From NCBI RefSeq assembly GCF_041893525.1, contig NZ_CP169068.1: a stretch of DNA of 64,000 nucleotides; one strand, 5' to 3'. The notes below the pieces were generated by a model. The model was not told the DNA's origin and searched no databases. It saw nothing but the letters and a program-made list of their open reading frames with translations. Position numbers and translations under genes: made by a program. How positions within the stretch are numbered: the stretch's first letter is position 1; the number at the start of each line of letters is the position of its first letter. The DNA comes from Phaeobacter bryozoorum (lineage in GTDB: Bacteria; Pseudomonadota; Alphaproteobacteria; Rhodobacterales; Rhodobacteraceae). Positions 8,596-15,696 of the stretch are shown piece after piece.

Positions 8596-9651
8596 TCAGG
8601 CCGCTTTGGGCGCCATTTTTGCCTGCACGGTGGCGATGGCCACGGCGTCGGGGCTAACGTCATCGGCGGTGGCCTGCTTCAGGATTGCCGCCATGGTGAC
8701 CTCCAGCGCCTCAAGCCGTTCGGCCACAAAGCTGTTGCGGTTGCCGATTTTCAGGATCTCGGTGGCGACATTGATAATGCCGCCGCCATTGGCCACGAAA
8801 TCGGGCGCGTAGAGGATGCCGCGTTTGTGCAGTGCGGCTGCATCCTCGGCCGAGGCCAGCTGATTGTTGGCACCGCCTGCGACCAGGGCAACCTTCAGCT
8901 GCGGAATGGTTTCGTTGTTGAGGATGCCGCCGATCGCGCAGGGGGCAAAGATATCGGCCTCCACCGCGTAGATCTCATCGGGGGCGACAGCCGTGGCGCC
9001 AAAGGCGGCAACTGCACGTTCAACCTGTGTGCTGTTTACATCGGTGACGATCAGCTCGGCACCGGCCTTGTTGAGAAAATCGCAGAGATACCAGCCGACA
9101 TGGCCCAGGCCCTGAACCGAAACAACCCGGTTTCTGAGGTCGATCTGGCCGGTCTTATGCGCCCAGGCGGTGCGGATCGCATTGAAGATGCCGCGCGCCG
9201 TGATGGGTGAGGGGTCACCGGAGGCATATTCACCATCGGCAAGCCCGGCGACGGAGCTGGTTTCCTCGGCCAGGATGGCCATGTCCGCGGGGCTCATGCC
9301 CATATCCTCGGCGGTGATGTAACGCCCGTCCAAGCTGTCGATGGCGCGGGCAAAGGCGCGCAGCAGCTCCGGGGTTTTCTGGGTGGCGGGATCGCCCATA
9401 ATCACCGCCTTGCCGCCGCCAAGCGCGAGGCCTGCTGCGGCGTTTTTGTAGGTCATGCCTTCGCTCAGGCGTTTGACATCGGTCAGCGCGTCATCGGCGC
9501 TGGCGTAGGGGCGCATCCGCAGCCCGCCGGCCGCCGGGCCAAGCAGGGTGGAATGCACGGCGATAAAACCGGTGAGACCGACCGAGGCATCCTCGACGCG
9601 GTAGATTTCTTCATGTGTCGAGGTGGCGACGGGGGTGATTGTGGCTGTCAT
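8596..9651 (-). CDS. Leucine/phenylalanine-type amino-acid dehydrogenase
   Basis: A 351-residue Glu/Leu/Phe/Val dehydrogenase family enzyme, which deaminates a hydrophobic amino acid to its 2-oxo acid with NAD. Seen are the substrate Lys in LALGGGKAVIMGD (about residue 78), the Rossmann motif VQGLGHVGWYL (about 180) and ADIFAPCAIGGILN. The ATG at 9651 follows GGAGGAG at 9 bases; an in-frame upstream extension is unlike the family. It is divergent from an Lrp-type regulator, with a dyad between them, which suggests induction by its substrate. Leucine or a branched-chain amino acid is the likely substrate, but phenylalanine cannot be excluded. Confidence 0.85.
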   Translation of the reverse strand: MTATITPVATSTHEEIYRVEDASVGLTGFIAVHSTLLGPAAGGLRMRPYASADDALTDVKRLSEGMTYKNAAAGLALGGGKAVIMGDPATQKTPELLRAFARAIDSLDGRYITAEDMGMSPADMAILAEETSSVAGLADGEYASGDPSPITARGIFNAIRTAWAHKTGQIDLRNRVVSVQGLGHVGWYLCDFLNKAGAELIVTDVNSTQVERAVAAFGATAVAPDEIYAVEADIFAPCAIGGILNNETIPQLKVALVAGGANNQLASAEDAAALHKRGILYAPDFVANGGGIINVATEILKIGNRNSFVAERLEALEVTMAAILKQATADDVSPDAVAIATVQAKMAPKAA

Positions 9652-9747
9652 CTTTGGATTGCTCCTCCATTTCACCGCAGAATACCGCCACGCAACCGCC
9701 GGTTTCCTCCAAAATACGTCGCAGTTATTGATGCTGTTGGTGGTTTT

Positions 9748-9772
9748 CCCTAATATCGGGCCAAAATTAGGG
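9748..9772. promoter_or_regulatory. Inverted repeat between dehydrogenase and its regulator
   Basis: CCCTAAT (9748-9754) and ATTAGGG (9766-9772) form 7-base arms around an 11-base spacer, extended by TTT and GGAAA outside. The right arm overlaps the ribosome site of the regulator gene. Position and symmetry fit an operator for the neighbouring Lrp-type protein, including autoregulation. This is inferred, not known. Confidence 0.4.
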
Positions 9773-9780
9773 GGAAACAC

Positions 9781-10236
9781 GTGGATAAGATTGATCGCAG
9801 GATTCTGGCCGCCCTGCAGGAGAACGGTCGGATGAAGATCGCCGAGCTGGCGGAGAGAGTCGGCCTCTCTGCGACGCCCTGTGCGCGGCGGGTCGCCAAT
9901 CTGGAGGACAGCGGCGTGATTTCGGGCTATTCAGCGCGGGTCGATCAGGCCGAGGTTGGCCTGCCGGTCACCATCTTTGTCGCGGTGGAGCTGGAACGCC
10001 AGTCCAGCGAGGGATTGCAGGCCTTTGAGGCGGCGGTGCGGCGGTTCGATCAGGTGATGGAATGTTATCTGATGACCGGCAGCCGCGATATTCTGCTGCG
10101 GGTCGTGGCGCAGGATCTGACCGATTTCGATCAGTTTCTGGAGCATCGTCTGATGCGGGTCCCCGGCATTCGCAACACCCGGTCCAGTTTTACCCTGCGC
10201 ACGATGATCTGCCGCAATGTGCTGCCGCTGGAGTAG
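9781..10236 (+). CDS. Lrp/AsnC family regulator, likely of the adjacent dehydrogenase
   Basis: A 151-residue protein starting at GTG 9781, 6 bases after AGGGGG. The HTH is in LAERVGLSATPCARRVANLE (about residues 20-42) and the RAM domain covers about 60-140, with MTGSRDILLRVV as the ligand-domain strand. It is shorter than the first Lrp protein in the window and similar to it in plan (both have LSATPC in the recognition helix). Divergent placement against a leucine-dehydrogenase-like gene, with 129 bases between, suggests it senses the substrate amino acid and activates that gene, as BkdR and PutR do for their neighbours. Confidence 0.88.
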   Translation: MDKIDRRILAALQENGRMKIAELAERVGLSATPCARRVANLEDSGVISGYSARVDQAEVGLPVTIFVAVELERQSSEGLQAFEAAVRRFDQVMECYLMTGSRDILLRVVAQDLTDFDQFLEHRLMRVPGIRNTRSSFTLRTMICRNVLPLE

Positions 10237-10298
10237 GAGGGGGCAGCGCCCGTGCGGCGCAAAAATCGCAGCGCAGCGGGATTTTTCATCACCCCCCT

Positions 10299-10327
10299 CT
10301 TGCAGCGACGCGCGACCGGCGGTATGA
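10299..10327 (+). promoter_or_regulatory. Promoter of tRNA-Val(CAC)
   Basis: CTTGCA (10299-10304), a 17-base spacer and GTATGA (10322-10327). The mature tRNA begins 11 bases after the -10 element. The tRNA-Val(TAC) gene has the same arrangement, including the CTCTTGC string, which supports both. Confidence 0.55.
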
Positions 10328-10337
10328 CCGCCGCCAA

Positions 10338-10412
10338 GGGTGATTAGCTCAGTGGTAGAGCGCTTCGTTCACATCGAAGATGTCAGGAGTTCAAATCTCT
10401 TATCACCCACCA
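10338..10412 (+). tRNA. tRNA-Val(CAC)
   Basis: A full 75-base cloverleaf with encoded CCA: acceptor GGGTGAT/ATCACCC, D arm GCTC..GAGC, anticodon stem CTTCG/CGAAG with loop TTCACAT (anticodon CAC, 10370-10372), T loop TTCAAAT, and discriminator A. It reads the GTG codon, which is common in this GC-rich sequence. Confidence 0.96.
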
Positions 10413-10560
10413 TCCTCCTTTTGCAGTGCCGATTAGCTGACCTCTGCGTCTTGTGGTGCGGACGTGGTGTCGCGTTTCGCGCTTGGTTCTTCTCAGGCCG
10501 GAGAAACCTGTCTAGATGTTTAGGCAAGGGCCCGAGGGTCGGGCATCAACGAGGGCGGGC

Positions 10561-11131
10561 ATGGACTATCCGAAGATCTGGTTTCTGCGGCATGGGCAGA
10601 CGGAATGGAACGCCGAAGGGCGCATTCAGGGACAGCTGGAATCGCGGCTGAGTTCCGCTGGGGATTGAGCATGCGCAGCAGCAAGCGGGGCTGATGGCGC
10701 CGATTCTGGCACAGGGGCCTGCCTGCTATGTCTCGCCGCTGGGGCGGGCGCAGCAGACGGCGCAGATCGCGCTTGGCGGTCAGCCCTATGTCACGGACGC
10801 CCGGCTGGCCGAGGCGCAGGCCGGCGTGTTTCAGGGCATGACCCGTGCCGAGGTCGCGGCTGAATACCCGGATATCTACGCCGCCAACCCGCTTAATCTG
10901 GATTTGTTCTGTGCGGCGCCACAGGGCGAGGGCTTTGCTGCGTTTCAGGCCCGGATCACGGATTTCCTGACCGGGCTGAGTGAGCCGACCGTTGTGGTGG
11001 CGCATGGGCTGTGGGGGCAGGTCCTGCGCGGGGTGATCTGCGGCTTGTCGCGCGCGAAAATGGCCGCCTTGCCCAATGAACAGGGCTGCATCTACGAGTT
11101 GTCGCAGGGCATGGAGCGGGTGCTGCGCTAG
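10561..11131 (+). pseudogene. Histidine phosphatase (phosphoglycerate mutase-like), broken by a 1-base insertion
   Basis: The first frame encodes MDYPKIWFLRHGQTEWNAEG with the phosphate-accepting His in RHG, then stops after LSSAGD. The second frame continues with EHAQQQAGLMAPILAQGP, SPLGRAQQTAQ and the second catalytic His in VVVAHGLWGQ. Removing one G from the run at 10660-10663 (gct ggg att gag cat) joins them as LSSAGIEHAQQQ, giving 189 residues, a normal length for this superfamily. All four core residues (RHG, R, E, H) are present. The substrate is unknown; relatives are phosphoglycerate mutases, alpha-ribazole phosphatases and general phosphatases. Third G-run frameshift in the window. 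Confidence 0.9.
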
Positions 11132-11168
11132 GGGCGGGAATTTTTTCGCAGATTTTTGCGATTTGCCT

Positions 11169-11197
11169 CTTGCGCAGAGCGCGCGCATTCTCTAAAT
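11169..11197 (+). promoter_or_regulatory. Promoter of tRNA-Val(TAC)
   Basis: CTTGCG (11169-11174), a 17-base spacer and CTAAAT (11192-11197), ending 11 bases before the mature tRNA. It is built like the tRNA-Val(CAC) promoter. Confidence 0.55.
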
Positions 11198-11208
11198 CCG
11201 CGCTCACC

Positions 11209-11284
<76 letters not shown>

Positions 11285-11431
11285 TCCCCCCCTTGAATTC
11301 CATATCAATAAGCTCTGCCAGCGCCAAAGTTGCGAGACATATGGTTTCGCAGTAGGCTCATGTCGCTCCTTCGGTGAATTGCCCGCCGGAGGGGAGTTTT
11401 TTTACCGAGTATATGACGTGGAGTTTATGTC

Positions 11432-11803
11432 GTGAAATATTTTGCAATCCTTTCAGTCGTGGTCTCTGTCCTGTTCTGTCTGCCCGCAGCGGGGCAGGCC
11501 GGGTCCTACAAACCAATCAAGACCGAGGCGGAGTTTCTCGCTCTTGTCGGTGGCAAGACCCTCAGCGCCGATTGGGGCAGTATGCAGATCCTGCCCAACG
11601 GGAAAATCAAGGGAAAGACCAACCAGGGCAAGCTGGTTGGCGCCTGGCAGTGGAATGGCGCCCTGTGGTGCCGCAATGTCCGCATCGGCAAGCAGCCGGA
11701 GCGGGGGACGGACTGCCAGAAAATCGGTGTCTCTGGAAATCAGATGCAGTTTATCCGTGAGCAGGGCCGGGGCGCGGCCGTTGTCATGGTGATCTCCAAC
11801 TGA
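11432..11803 (+). CDS. Small exported protein, conserved hypothetical type
   Basis: A 123-residue protein starting at GTG 11432 (MKYFAILSVVVSVLFCLPAA), with a Sec signal peptide of about 23 residues cleaved near GQAG. The mature part has alternating Gly/Trp-rich strands (VGGKTLSADWGSMQILPNGK, GAWQWNGALWCRNVRIG) and two cysteines (ALWCRN, GTDCQK) likely to pair. It looks like a small beta-barrel family common in Rhodobacteraceae, without known function. It follows tRNA-Val(TAC) and stands alone. Confidence 0.65.
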   Translation: MKYFAILSVVVSVLFCLPAAGQAGSYKPIKTEAEFLALVGGKTLSADWGSMQILPNGKIKGKTNQGKLVGAWQWNGALWCRNVRIGKQPERGTDCQKIGVSGNQMQFIREQGRGAAVVMVISN

Positions 11804-12065
11804 TCAGGACTAACCGCTGGCGCGGCTCTGGTACGGCGCGCCATCGGTGCTGTCTGCGGCACCTTGCGGCTGGATGGCGCTGTTGTTGTCGCCGCGTGGC
11901 TCCGTGATCCGCGGATCTGAGGTTGGCTGTGATTTTCCTGATCGATTATCCCTGGTGTCCGGCGGGACGCCAGATGGGAATTTCGGAAAAACAATGGGTT
12001 AGGCGGTAATTTGGCGGTGGCTTTGTTTTTTTTCACGGAAACCGGAGAAAATGCCAAAACACCGC
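11804..12065. other. Intergenic region before the tRNA-Asp cluster, nothing recognised
   Basis: Together with the promoter and leader of the tRNA-Asp cluster this makes about 330 bases without a protein gene. No ribosome site, fold or repeat stood out; a minus-strand open frame crosses it but overlaps the preceding gene and looks like a shadow. Confidence 0.4.
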
Positions 12066-12094
12066 TTGACGATCCCTCGGTGCTGCGAATATTA
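12066..12094 (+). promoter_or_regulatory. Promoter of the tRNA-Asp cluster
   Basis: TTGACG (12066-12071), a 17-base spacer and ATATTA (12089-12094), about 40 bases before the first tRNA-Asp. It is the best sigma-70-type match nearby and fits one transcript carrying all three tRNAs to the terminator at 12532. Confidence 0.55.
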
Positions 12095-12133
12095 CAGCCC
12101 AACATTCAGCGGCGACGTTGGATGGAACAGCAA

Positions 12134-12210
12134 GCGGTTGTAGCTCAGTTGGTTAGAGTACCGGCCTGTCACGCCGGGGGTCGCGGGTTCGAGCCCCGTC
12201 AACCGCGCCA
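12134..12210 (+). tRNA. tRNA-Asp(GTC), copy 1
   Basis: A 77-base cloverleaf with encoded CCA: acceptor GCGGTTG/CAACCGC, anticodon stem CCGGC/GCCGG, loop CTGTCAC (anticodon GTC, 12168-12170), T arm GCGGG TTCGAGC CCCGT, discriminator G. Asp tRNA is a substrate of the tgt enzyme encoded upstream. Confidence 0.97.
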
Positions 12211-12260
12211 CTGCTGTCCGCCCCGGATCCGGGTTAAGGGATCCAGATGAAAGTAAATGC

Positions 12261-12337
12261 GCGGTTGTAGCTCAGTTGGTTAGAGTACCGGCCTGTCACG
12301 CCGGGGGTCGCGGGTTCGAGCCCCGTCAACCGCGCCA
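12261..12337 (+). tRNA. tRNA-Asp(GTC), copy 2
   Basis: Identical over all 77 bases to copy 1, from which it is separated by 50 unrelated bases. It is probably cut from the same precursor. Confidence 0.97.
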
Positions 12338-12424
12338 CTTTCATACGATGCCCTGTCGTTCAGGGTCCGCCCCGGAGGGGATATATAGGTCAGGCTGCTG
12401 CCTGATTTGCCGAAAGGCCCATGC

Positions 12425-12501
12425 GCGGTTGTAGCTCAGTTGGTTAGAGTACCGGCCTGTCACGCCGGGGGTCGCGGGTTCGAGCCCCGTCAACCGCGCC
12501 A
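12425..12501 (+). tRNA. tRNA-Asp(GTC), copy 3
   Basis: Identical over all 77 bases to copies 1 and 2, and separated from copy 2 by 87 bases. A UUCG-capped terminator follows 30 bases later. Confidence 0.97.
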
Positions 12502-12531
12502 CTTTCTCCCCTAAATTTGTGGATGAACGCT

Positions 12532-12552
12532 CCCTGCTTCGGCGGGGTTTTT
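12532..12552 (+). terminator. Terminator of the tRNA-Asp cluster
   Basis: CCCTGC, a TTCG tetraloop and GCGGGG (one G-U pair), followed by TTTTT. A short, very stable UUCG hairpin placed just after the third tRNA-Asp. Confidence 0.75.
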
Positions 12553-12626
12553 GCGTTTGTGGGGGGCGTTACTGTGATTGCCCCGTCGAGATGTGGTGCG
12601 CGCCGGAACGCACACCACTGGCCTTG

Positions 12627-14018
12627 TTATTTCGTGGTCAAAGCATCCAGCACCCGCGCCCAGGAGCGAATACCTTTGTGGAAGCTTTCCAGATCGTATT
12701 TCTCATTTGGGGAGTGGATGGCGTCATCTTCATTGGCAAAGCCGATCAGCATCGCATCCATACCGAGGATGGATTTGAAGAAGCCGGCAATGGGGATCGA
12801 GCCGCCCATGCCGCAGAATACGGCTTCGCGGTTCCATTCATCCGACAGCGCACCGCGGGCGGCTTCGAACTCGGGGCGGGCGATATTCATCACCGAGGCA
12901 CGCGAGCCCTCCAGGTCATTGTCCCAGACCACCTTGCAGTCAGGTTTCAGCCGGTCTTCGACATGTTTGCGGATCTTCAGGCGCAGCGCATCCGGGTCCA
13001 TGTCGCCGACCAGACGGCAGGTGATCTTGCAATGCGCCTCAGACGGGATCACGGTTTTGGAGCCGGCACCGTTGTAGCCACCCCAGAGGCCGTTCACCTC
13101 CAGCGTTGGGCGGGCCCATTGCTGTTCCAGAACCGAGCGGTCCTTTTCCCCGTGGGCCTGAGTATAGCCTGCGTTGGAGAGATAGTCCTTTTCATCAAAG
13201 CCGCAGCCTTCCCACTGGCGCAGCTGCTCTTCCGGCACCTCATGCACGCCCTCATAGAAGCCCTCAACCGCGACCTTGCTGGTGTCTTCGTCATAGAAGG
13301 ACGCGACGATGCGGCTGATTTCGCGCAGCGGGTTGAGGCCGGGGCCGCCGTAATGGCCGGAATGCAGGTCGATGCGCGGGCCGATCAGGGTGAACTCATC
13401 CTTCAGCATGCCGCGCAGCTGCGAAGAGATCGACGGCACCCCGCGCGACACCATCGAGGTGTCGCAGATCAGCGCCAGATCCGCCTTCAGCTCGGCTGCG
13501 TGCTGTTCCATGAAGGGCACGAGAGAGGGCGAGCCGCTCTCTTCCTCGCCCTCAAAGAAGAAGGTGATACGGCAGGGCAGGGTGCCATTGACCGCCTGCC
13601 AGGCGCGGCAGGCTTCGACAAAGGTCATCAGCTGGCCCTTGTCATCCGAGGCGCCACGGCCGCGAATGACGGTGCCGCGCGCGGTCTCTTCCAGCTGCGG
13701 CTCAAACGGGGGGGTGGTCCAGAGGTTCAGCGGATCCACCGGCTGCACGTCGTAATGGCCGTAGAACAGCACATGCGGCAGCGCCTCATCCTGAGGGCCG
13801 ACGTGACCCACCACCATCGGGTGGCCGGGGGTGACGCGCTTTGCCGCCTCGATGCCGATGGATTGCAGATCCGCCACCAGCCAATCGGCAGCCTTGTCGC
13901 ATTCGGCCTTATAGGCGGGATCGGTTGAGATCGACTGGATGCGCAGCAAATCCATCAGCCGCTGCGTCGCGGCATCAAGGTCGCTGTCAATCCGGTTCAG
14001 GACGTCGTTCAAGGACAT
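12627..14018 (-). CDS. M20 family metallodipeptidase
   Basis: A 463-residue zinc peptidase of the M20 family (dipeptidase/CNDP-like branch). Visible are the metal/catalytic motifs FYGHYDVQP (about residue 95), GRGASDDKGQL (about 125), FFEGEEESGSPSL (about 160) and LICDTS, the dimerisation-domain motif DLHSGHYGG, and the C-terminal AIHSPNEKYDL His ligand. The ATG at 14018 is preferred over an upstream in-frame start 44 codons away, because MSLNDVLNRIDSDLDAATQ is the usual family N-terminus. It should hydrolyse short peptides in the cytoplasm. It is divergent from hemA and has no operon partner. Confidence 0.9.
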   Translation of the reverse strand: MSLNDVLNRIDSDLDAATQRLMDLLRIQSISTDPAYKAECDKAADWLVADLQSIGIEAAKRVTPGHPMVVGHVGPQDEALPHVLFYGHYDVQPVDPLNLWTTPPFEPQLEETARGTVIRGRGASDDKGQLMTFVEACRAWQAVNGTLPCRITFFFEGEEESGSPSLVPFMEQHAAELKADLALICDTSMVSRGVPSISSQLRGMLKDEFTLIGPRIDLHSGHYGGPGLNPLREISRIVASFYDEDTSKVAVEGFYEGVHEVPEEQLRQWEGCGFDEKDYLSNAGYTQAHGEKDRSVLEQQWARPTLEVNGLWGGYNGAGSKTVIPSEAHCKITCRLVGDMDPDALRLKIRKHVEDRLKPDCKVVWDNDLEGSRASVMNIARPEFEAARGALSDEWNREAVFCGMGGSIPIAGFFKSILGMDAMLIGFANEDDAIHSPNEKYDLESFHKGIRSWARVLDALTTK

Positions 14019-14192
14019 GGTCAGGGGGCTCCTGCAATTGATGATTGGCTCGCCGCGAAGCCTAACAGTGCCCGTCGGCAGGGGCCAGAGGCCGCCCACC
14101 TGTGATGTGCCAGTGATAAGCCTGTGATATGCGTCGGTTTGTAGCGTCAAACGGGCGTTACAATTCTTGCTGCCGTCGGCGCAAAGGTCTAT

Positions 14193-14206
14193 TTGACCTG
14201 CATCAA
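14193..14206. promoter_or_regulatory. FNR/FnrL-type box upstream of hemA
   Basis: TTGAC CTGC ATCAA matches the FNR consensus TTGAT-N4-ATCAA at 9 of 10 positions. It is centred about 142 bases before the hemA start. In Rhodobacter sphaeroides hemA is known to be regulated by FnrL, so an oxygen-responsive role is likely here too. Confidence 0.7.
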
Positions 14207-14230
14207 GGCTGGACCGGCCCCTTCACCGTA

Positions 14231-14244
14231 TTTGATTGATCAAA
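14231..14244. promoter_or_regulatory. Second dyad in the hemA promoter region
   Basis: TTTGAT-TG-ATCAAA has perfect 6-base arms around 2 bases. The half-sites are FNR-like, but the spacing is 2 rather than 4, so FNR binding is doubtful. It lies between the FNR box and an AT-rich stretch (14257-14283) that probably carries the -10 region. Confidence 0.35.
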
Positions 14245-14341
14245 CGGAGGGATCGGGTTATTTATTCGGTAACGTGAATATATCAGCCCGACCACAGCTC
14301 GCGCCAGATCCGCTGGTGCCAACTATGCCATGGAGATGCCG

Positions 14342-15565
14342 GTGGACTATACCGCGAAACTCGACCAAGCGATTGCTCAGCTTCACACCGAAGGTCGCTA
14401 CCGGACATTTATTGATATCGAACGGCAGAACGGTCAGTTTCCACATGCGGTCTGGACCCGTCCAGACGGCAGCAAACAGGACATAACGGTCTGGTGCGGC
14501 AACGATTATCTGGGCATGGGTCAGCACCCGGTTGTGCTGGAGGCAATGCATGGGGCCATTGATGCCACCGGTGCAGGCTCCGGCGGCACCCGCAATATCT
14601 CGGGCACGACGGTCTATCACAAACAGCTGGAAGCCGAGCTGGCGGACCTGCATCAGAAAGAGGCGGCGCTGCTGTTCACCTCGGCCTATATCGCCAATGA
14701 TGCCACGCTGAGCACGCTGCCCAAGCTGTTTCCCGGTCTGATCATCTTTTCCGATGCGCTGAACCACGCCTCGATGATCGAAGGTGTGCGGCGCAATGGC
14801 GGGGCCAAGCGCATCTTCCGCCACAATGATGTTGCGCATCTGCGGGAGCTGCTGGCAGCGGCGGATCCTGCCGCCCCCAAGCTCATCGCCTTTGAATCGG
14901 TCTATTCCATGGATGGCGACTTTGGCCCGATTGCCGAGATCTGCGACCTGGCTGATGAATTTGGCGCGCTCACCTATATCGACGAAGTTCATGCGGTTGG
15001 CATGTATGGCGCGCGCGGTGGCGGTGTGACCGAACGCGACGGGCTGATCGATCGCATCGACATTGTGAACGGAACCCTGGCCAAGGCCTTTGGCGTGATG
15101 GGCGGCTATATCGCCGCATCGGAAAAAATGTGCGATGCCATAAGATCTTATGCGCCGGGCTTCATCTTTACCACGTCGCTGGCCCCGGCGGTAGCGGCAG
15201 GGGCGGCGGCCTCGGTTGCCCATCTGAAGACGGCGCCGGAACTGCGCGAACAGCACCAGTTGCAGGCACGGATCCTGAAGATGCGGCTGAAGGGGCTTGG
15301 CCTGCCGATCATCGACCATGGCAGCCATATCGTGCCGGTGATCGTCGGCAACCCGGTCCATACCCAGAAGCTGAGCGACATGCTGTTGTCGGATCACGGG
15401 ATCTATGTGCAGCCGATCAACTTCCCGACAGTGCCGCGCGGCACCGAGCGGCTGCGCTTTACCCCATCCCCGGTACATGGTCCCAAAGAGATTGACGCCC
15501 TGGTCAAGGCAATGGATGGGCTCTGGTCGCATTGTGCGCTGAATCGTGCCGAAATGGCGGGCTGA
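14342..15565 (+). CDS. hemA: 5-aminolevulinate synthase
   Basis: Condenses glycine and succinyl-CoA to 5-aminolevulinate, the first step of tetrapyrrole synthesis in alphaproteobacteria. The product is a 407-residue PLP enzyme with NGTLAKAFGVMGGY (PLP Lys about 247), IDEVHAVGMYGARGGG and GSGGTRNISGT. Two in-frame ATGs lie 6 and 12 bases upstream (14330 and 14336), but GGAG sits 6 bases before the GTG at 14342, and the resulting MDYTAKLDQAIAQLHTEGRY start and length match family members. An FNR-type box lies upstream. The gene is transcribed alone, with a dyad after it. Confidence 0.96.
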   Translation: MDYTAKLDQAIAQLHTEGRYRTFIDIERQNGQFPHAVWTRPDGSKQDITVWCGNDYLGMGQHPVVLEAMHGAIDATGAGSGGTRNISGTTVYHKQLEAELADLHQKEAALLFTSAYIANDATLSTLPKLFPGLIIFSDALNHASMIEGVRRNGGAKRIFRHNDVAHLRELLAAADPAAPKLIAFESVYSMDGDFGPIAEICDLADEFGALTYIDEVHAVGMYGARGGGVTERDGLIDRIDIVNGTLAKAFGVMGGYIAASEKMCDAIRSYAPGFIFTTSLAPAVAAGAAASVAHLKTAPELREQHQLQARILKMRLKGLGLPIIDHGSHIVPVIVGNPVHTQKLSDMLLSDHGIYVQPINFPTVPRGTERLRFTPSPVHGPKEIDALVKAMDGLWSHCALNRAEMAG

Positions 15566-15591
15566 ATCATAGCGCTGTGTCAAAATGGTAA

Positions 15592-15615
15592 GATTGTGGT
15601 AGTATGACCATAATC
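15592..15615. other. Imperfect dyad after hemA
   Basis: GATTGTGGT, 6 bases (AGTATG), ACCATAATC: 8 of 9 positions pair. There is no T run, so it may be a weak hemA transcript end or an operator of the next gene; the sequence does not decide. Confidence 0.3.
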
Positions 15616-15696
15616 AAAGGGCGCAGGCGAATCGCATTCCGCGGATCCATGACGTCCTAAATGTCGAATGCGGCAGGCTAAAATGGGACAGCAGGC

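Noticed and set aside
12011..12250. Plus-strand frame over the first tRNA-Asp
   Set aside because: It reads through a perfect tRNA gene and its end lies in spacer; a chance frame.
12519..13928. Long plus-strand open frame opposite the M20 dipeptidase
   Set aside because: It is antisense to a gene with full metal motifs; the long frame is a product of GC-rich third positions, and its protein is His/Arg/Ala-rich without any domain.
14258..15583. Long minus-strand open frame opposite hemA
   Set aside because: hemA shows every family motif; the antisense frame has no ribosome site or domain.
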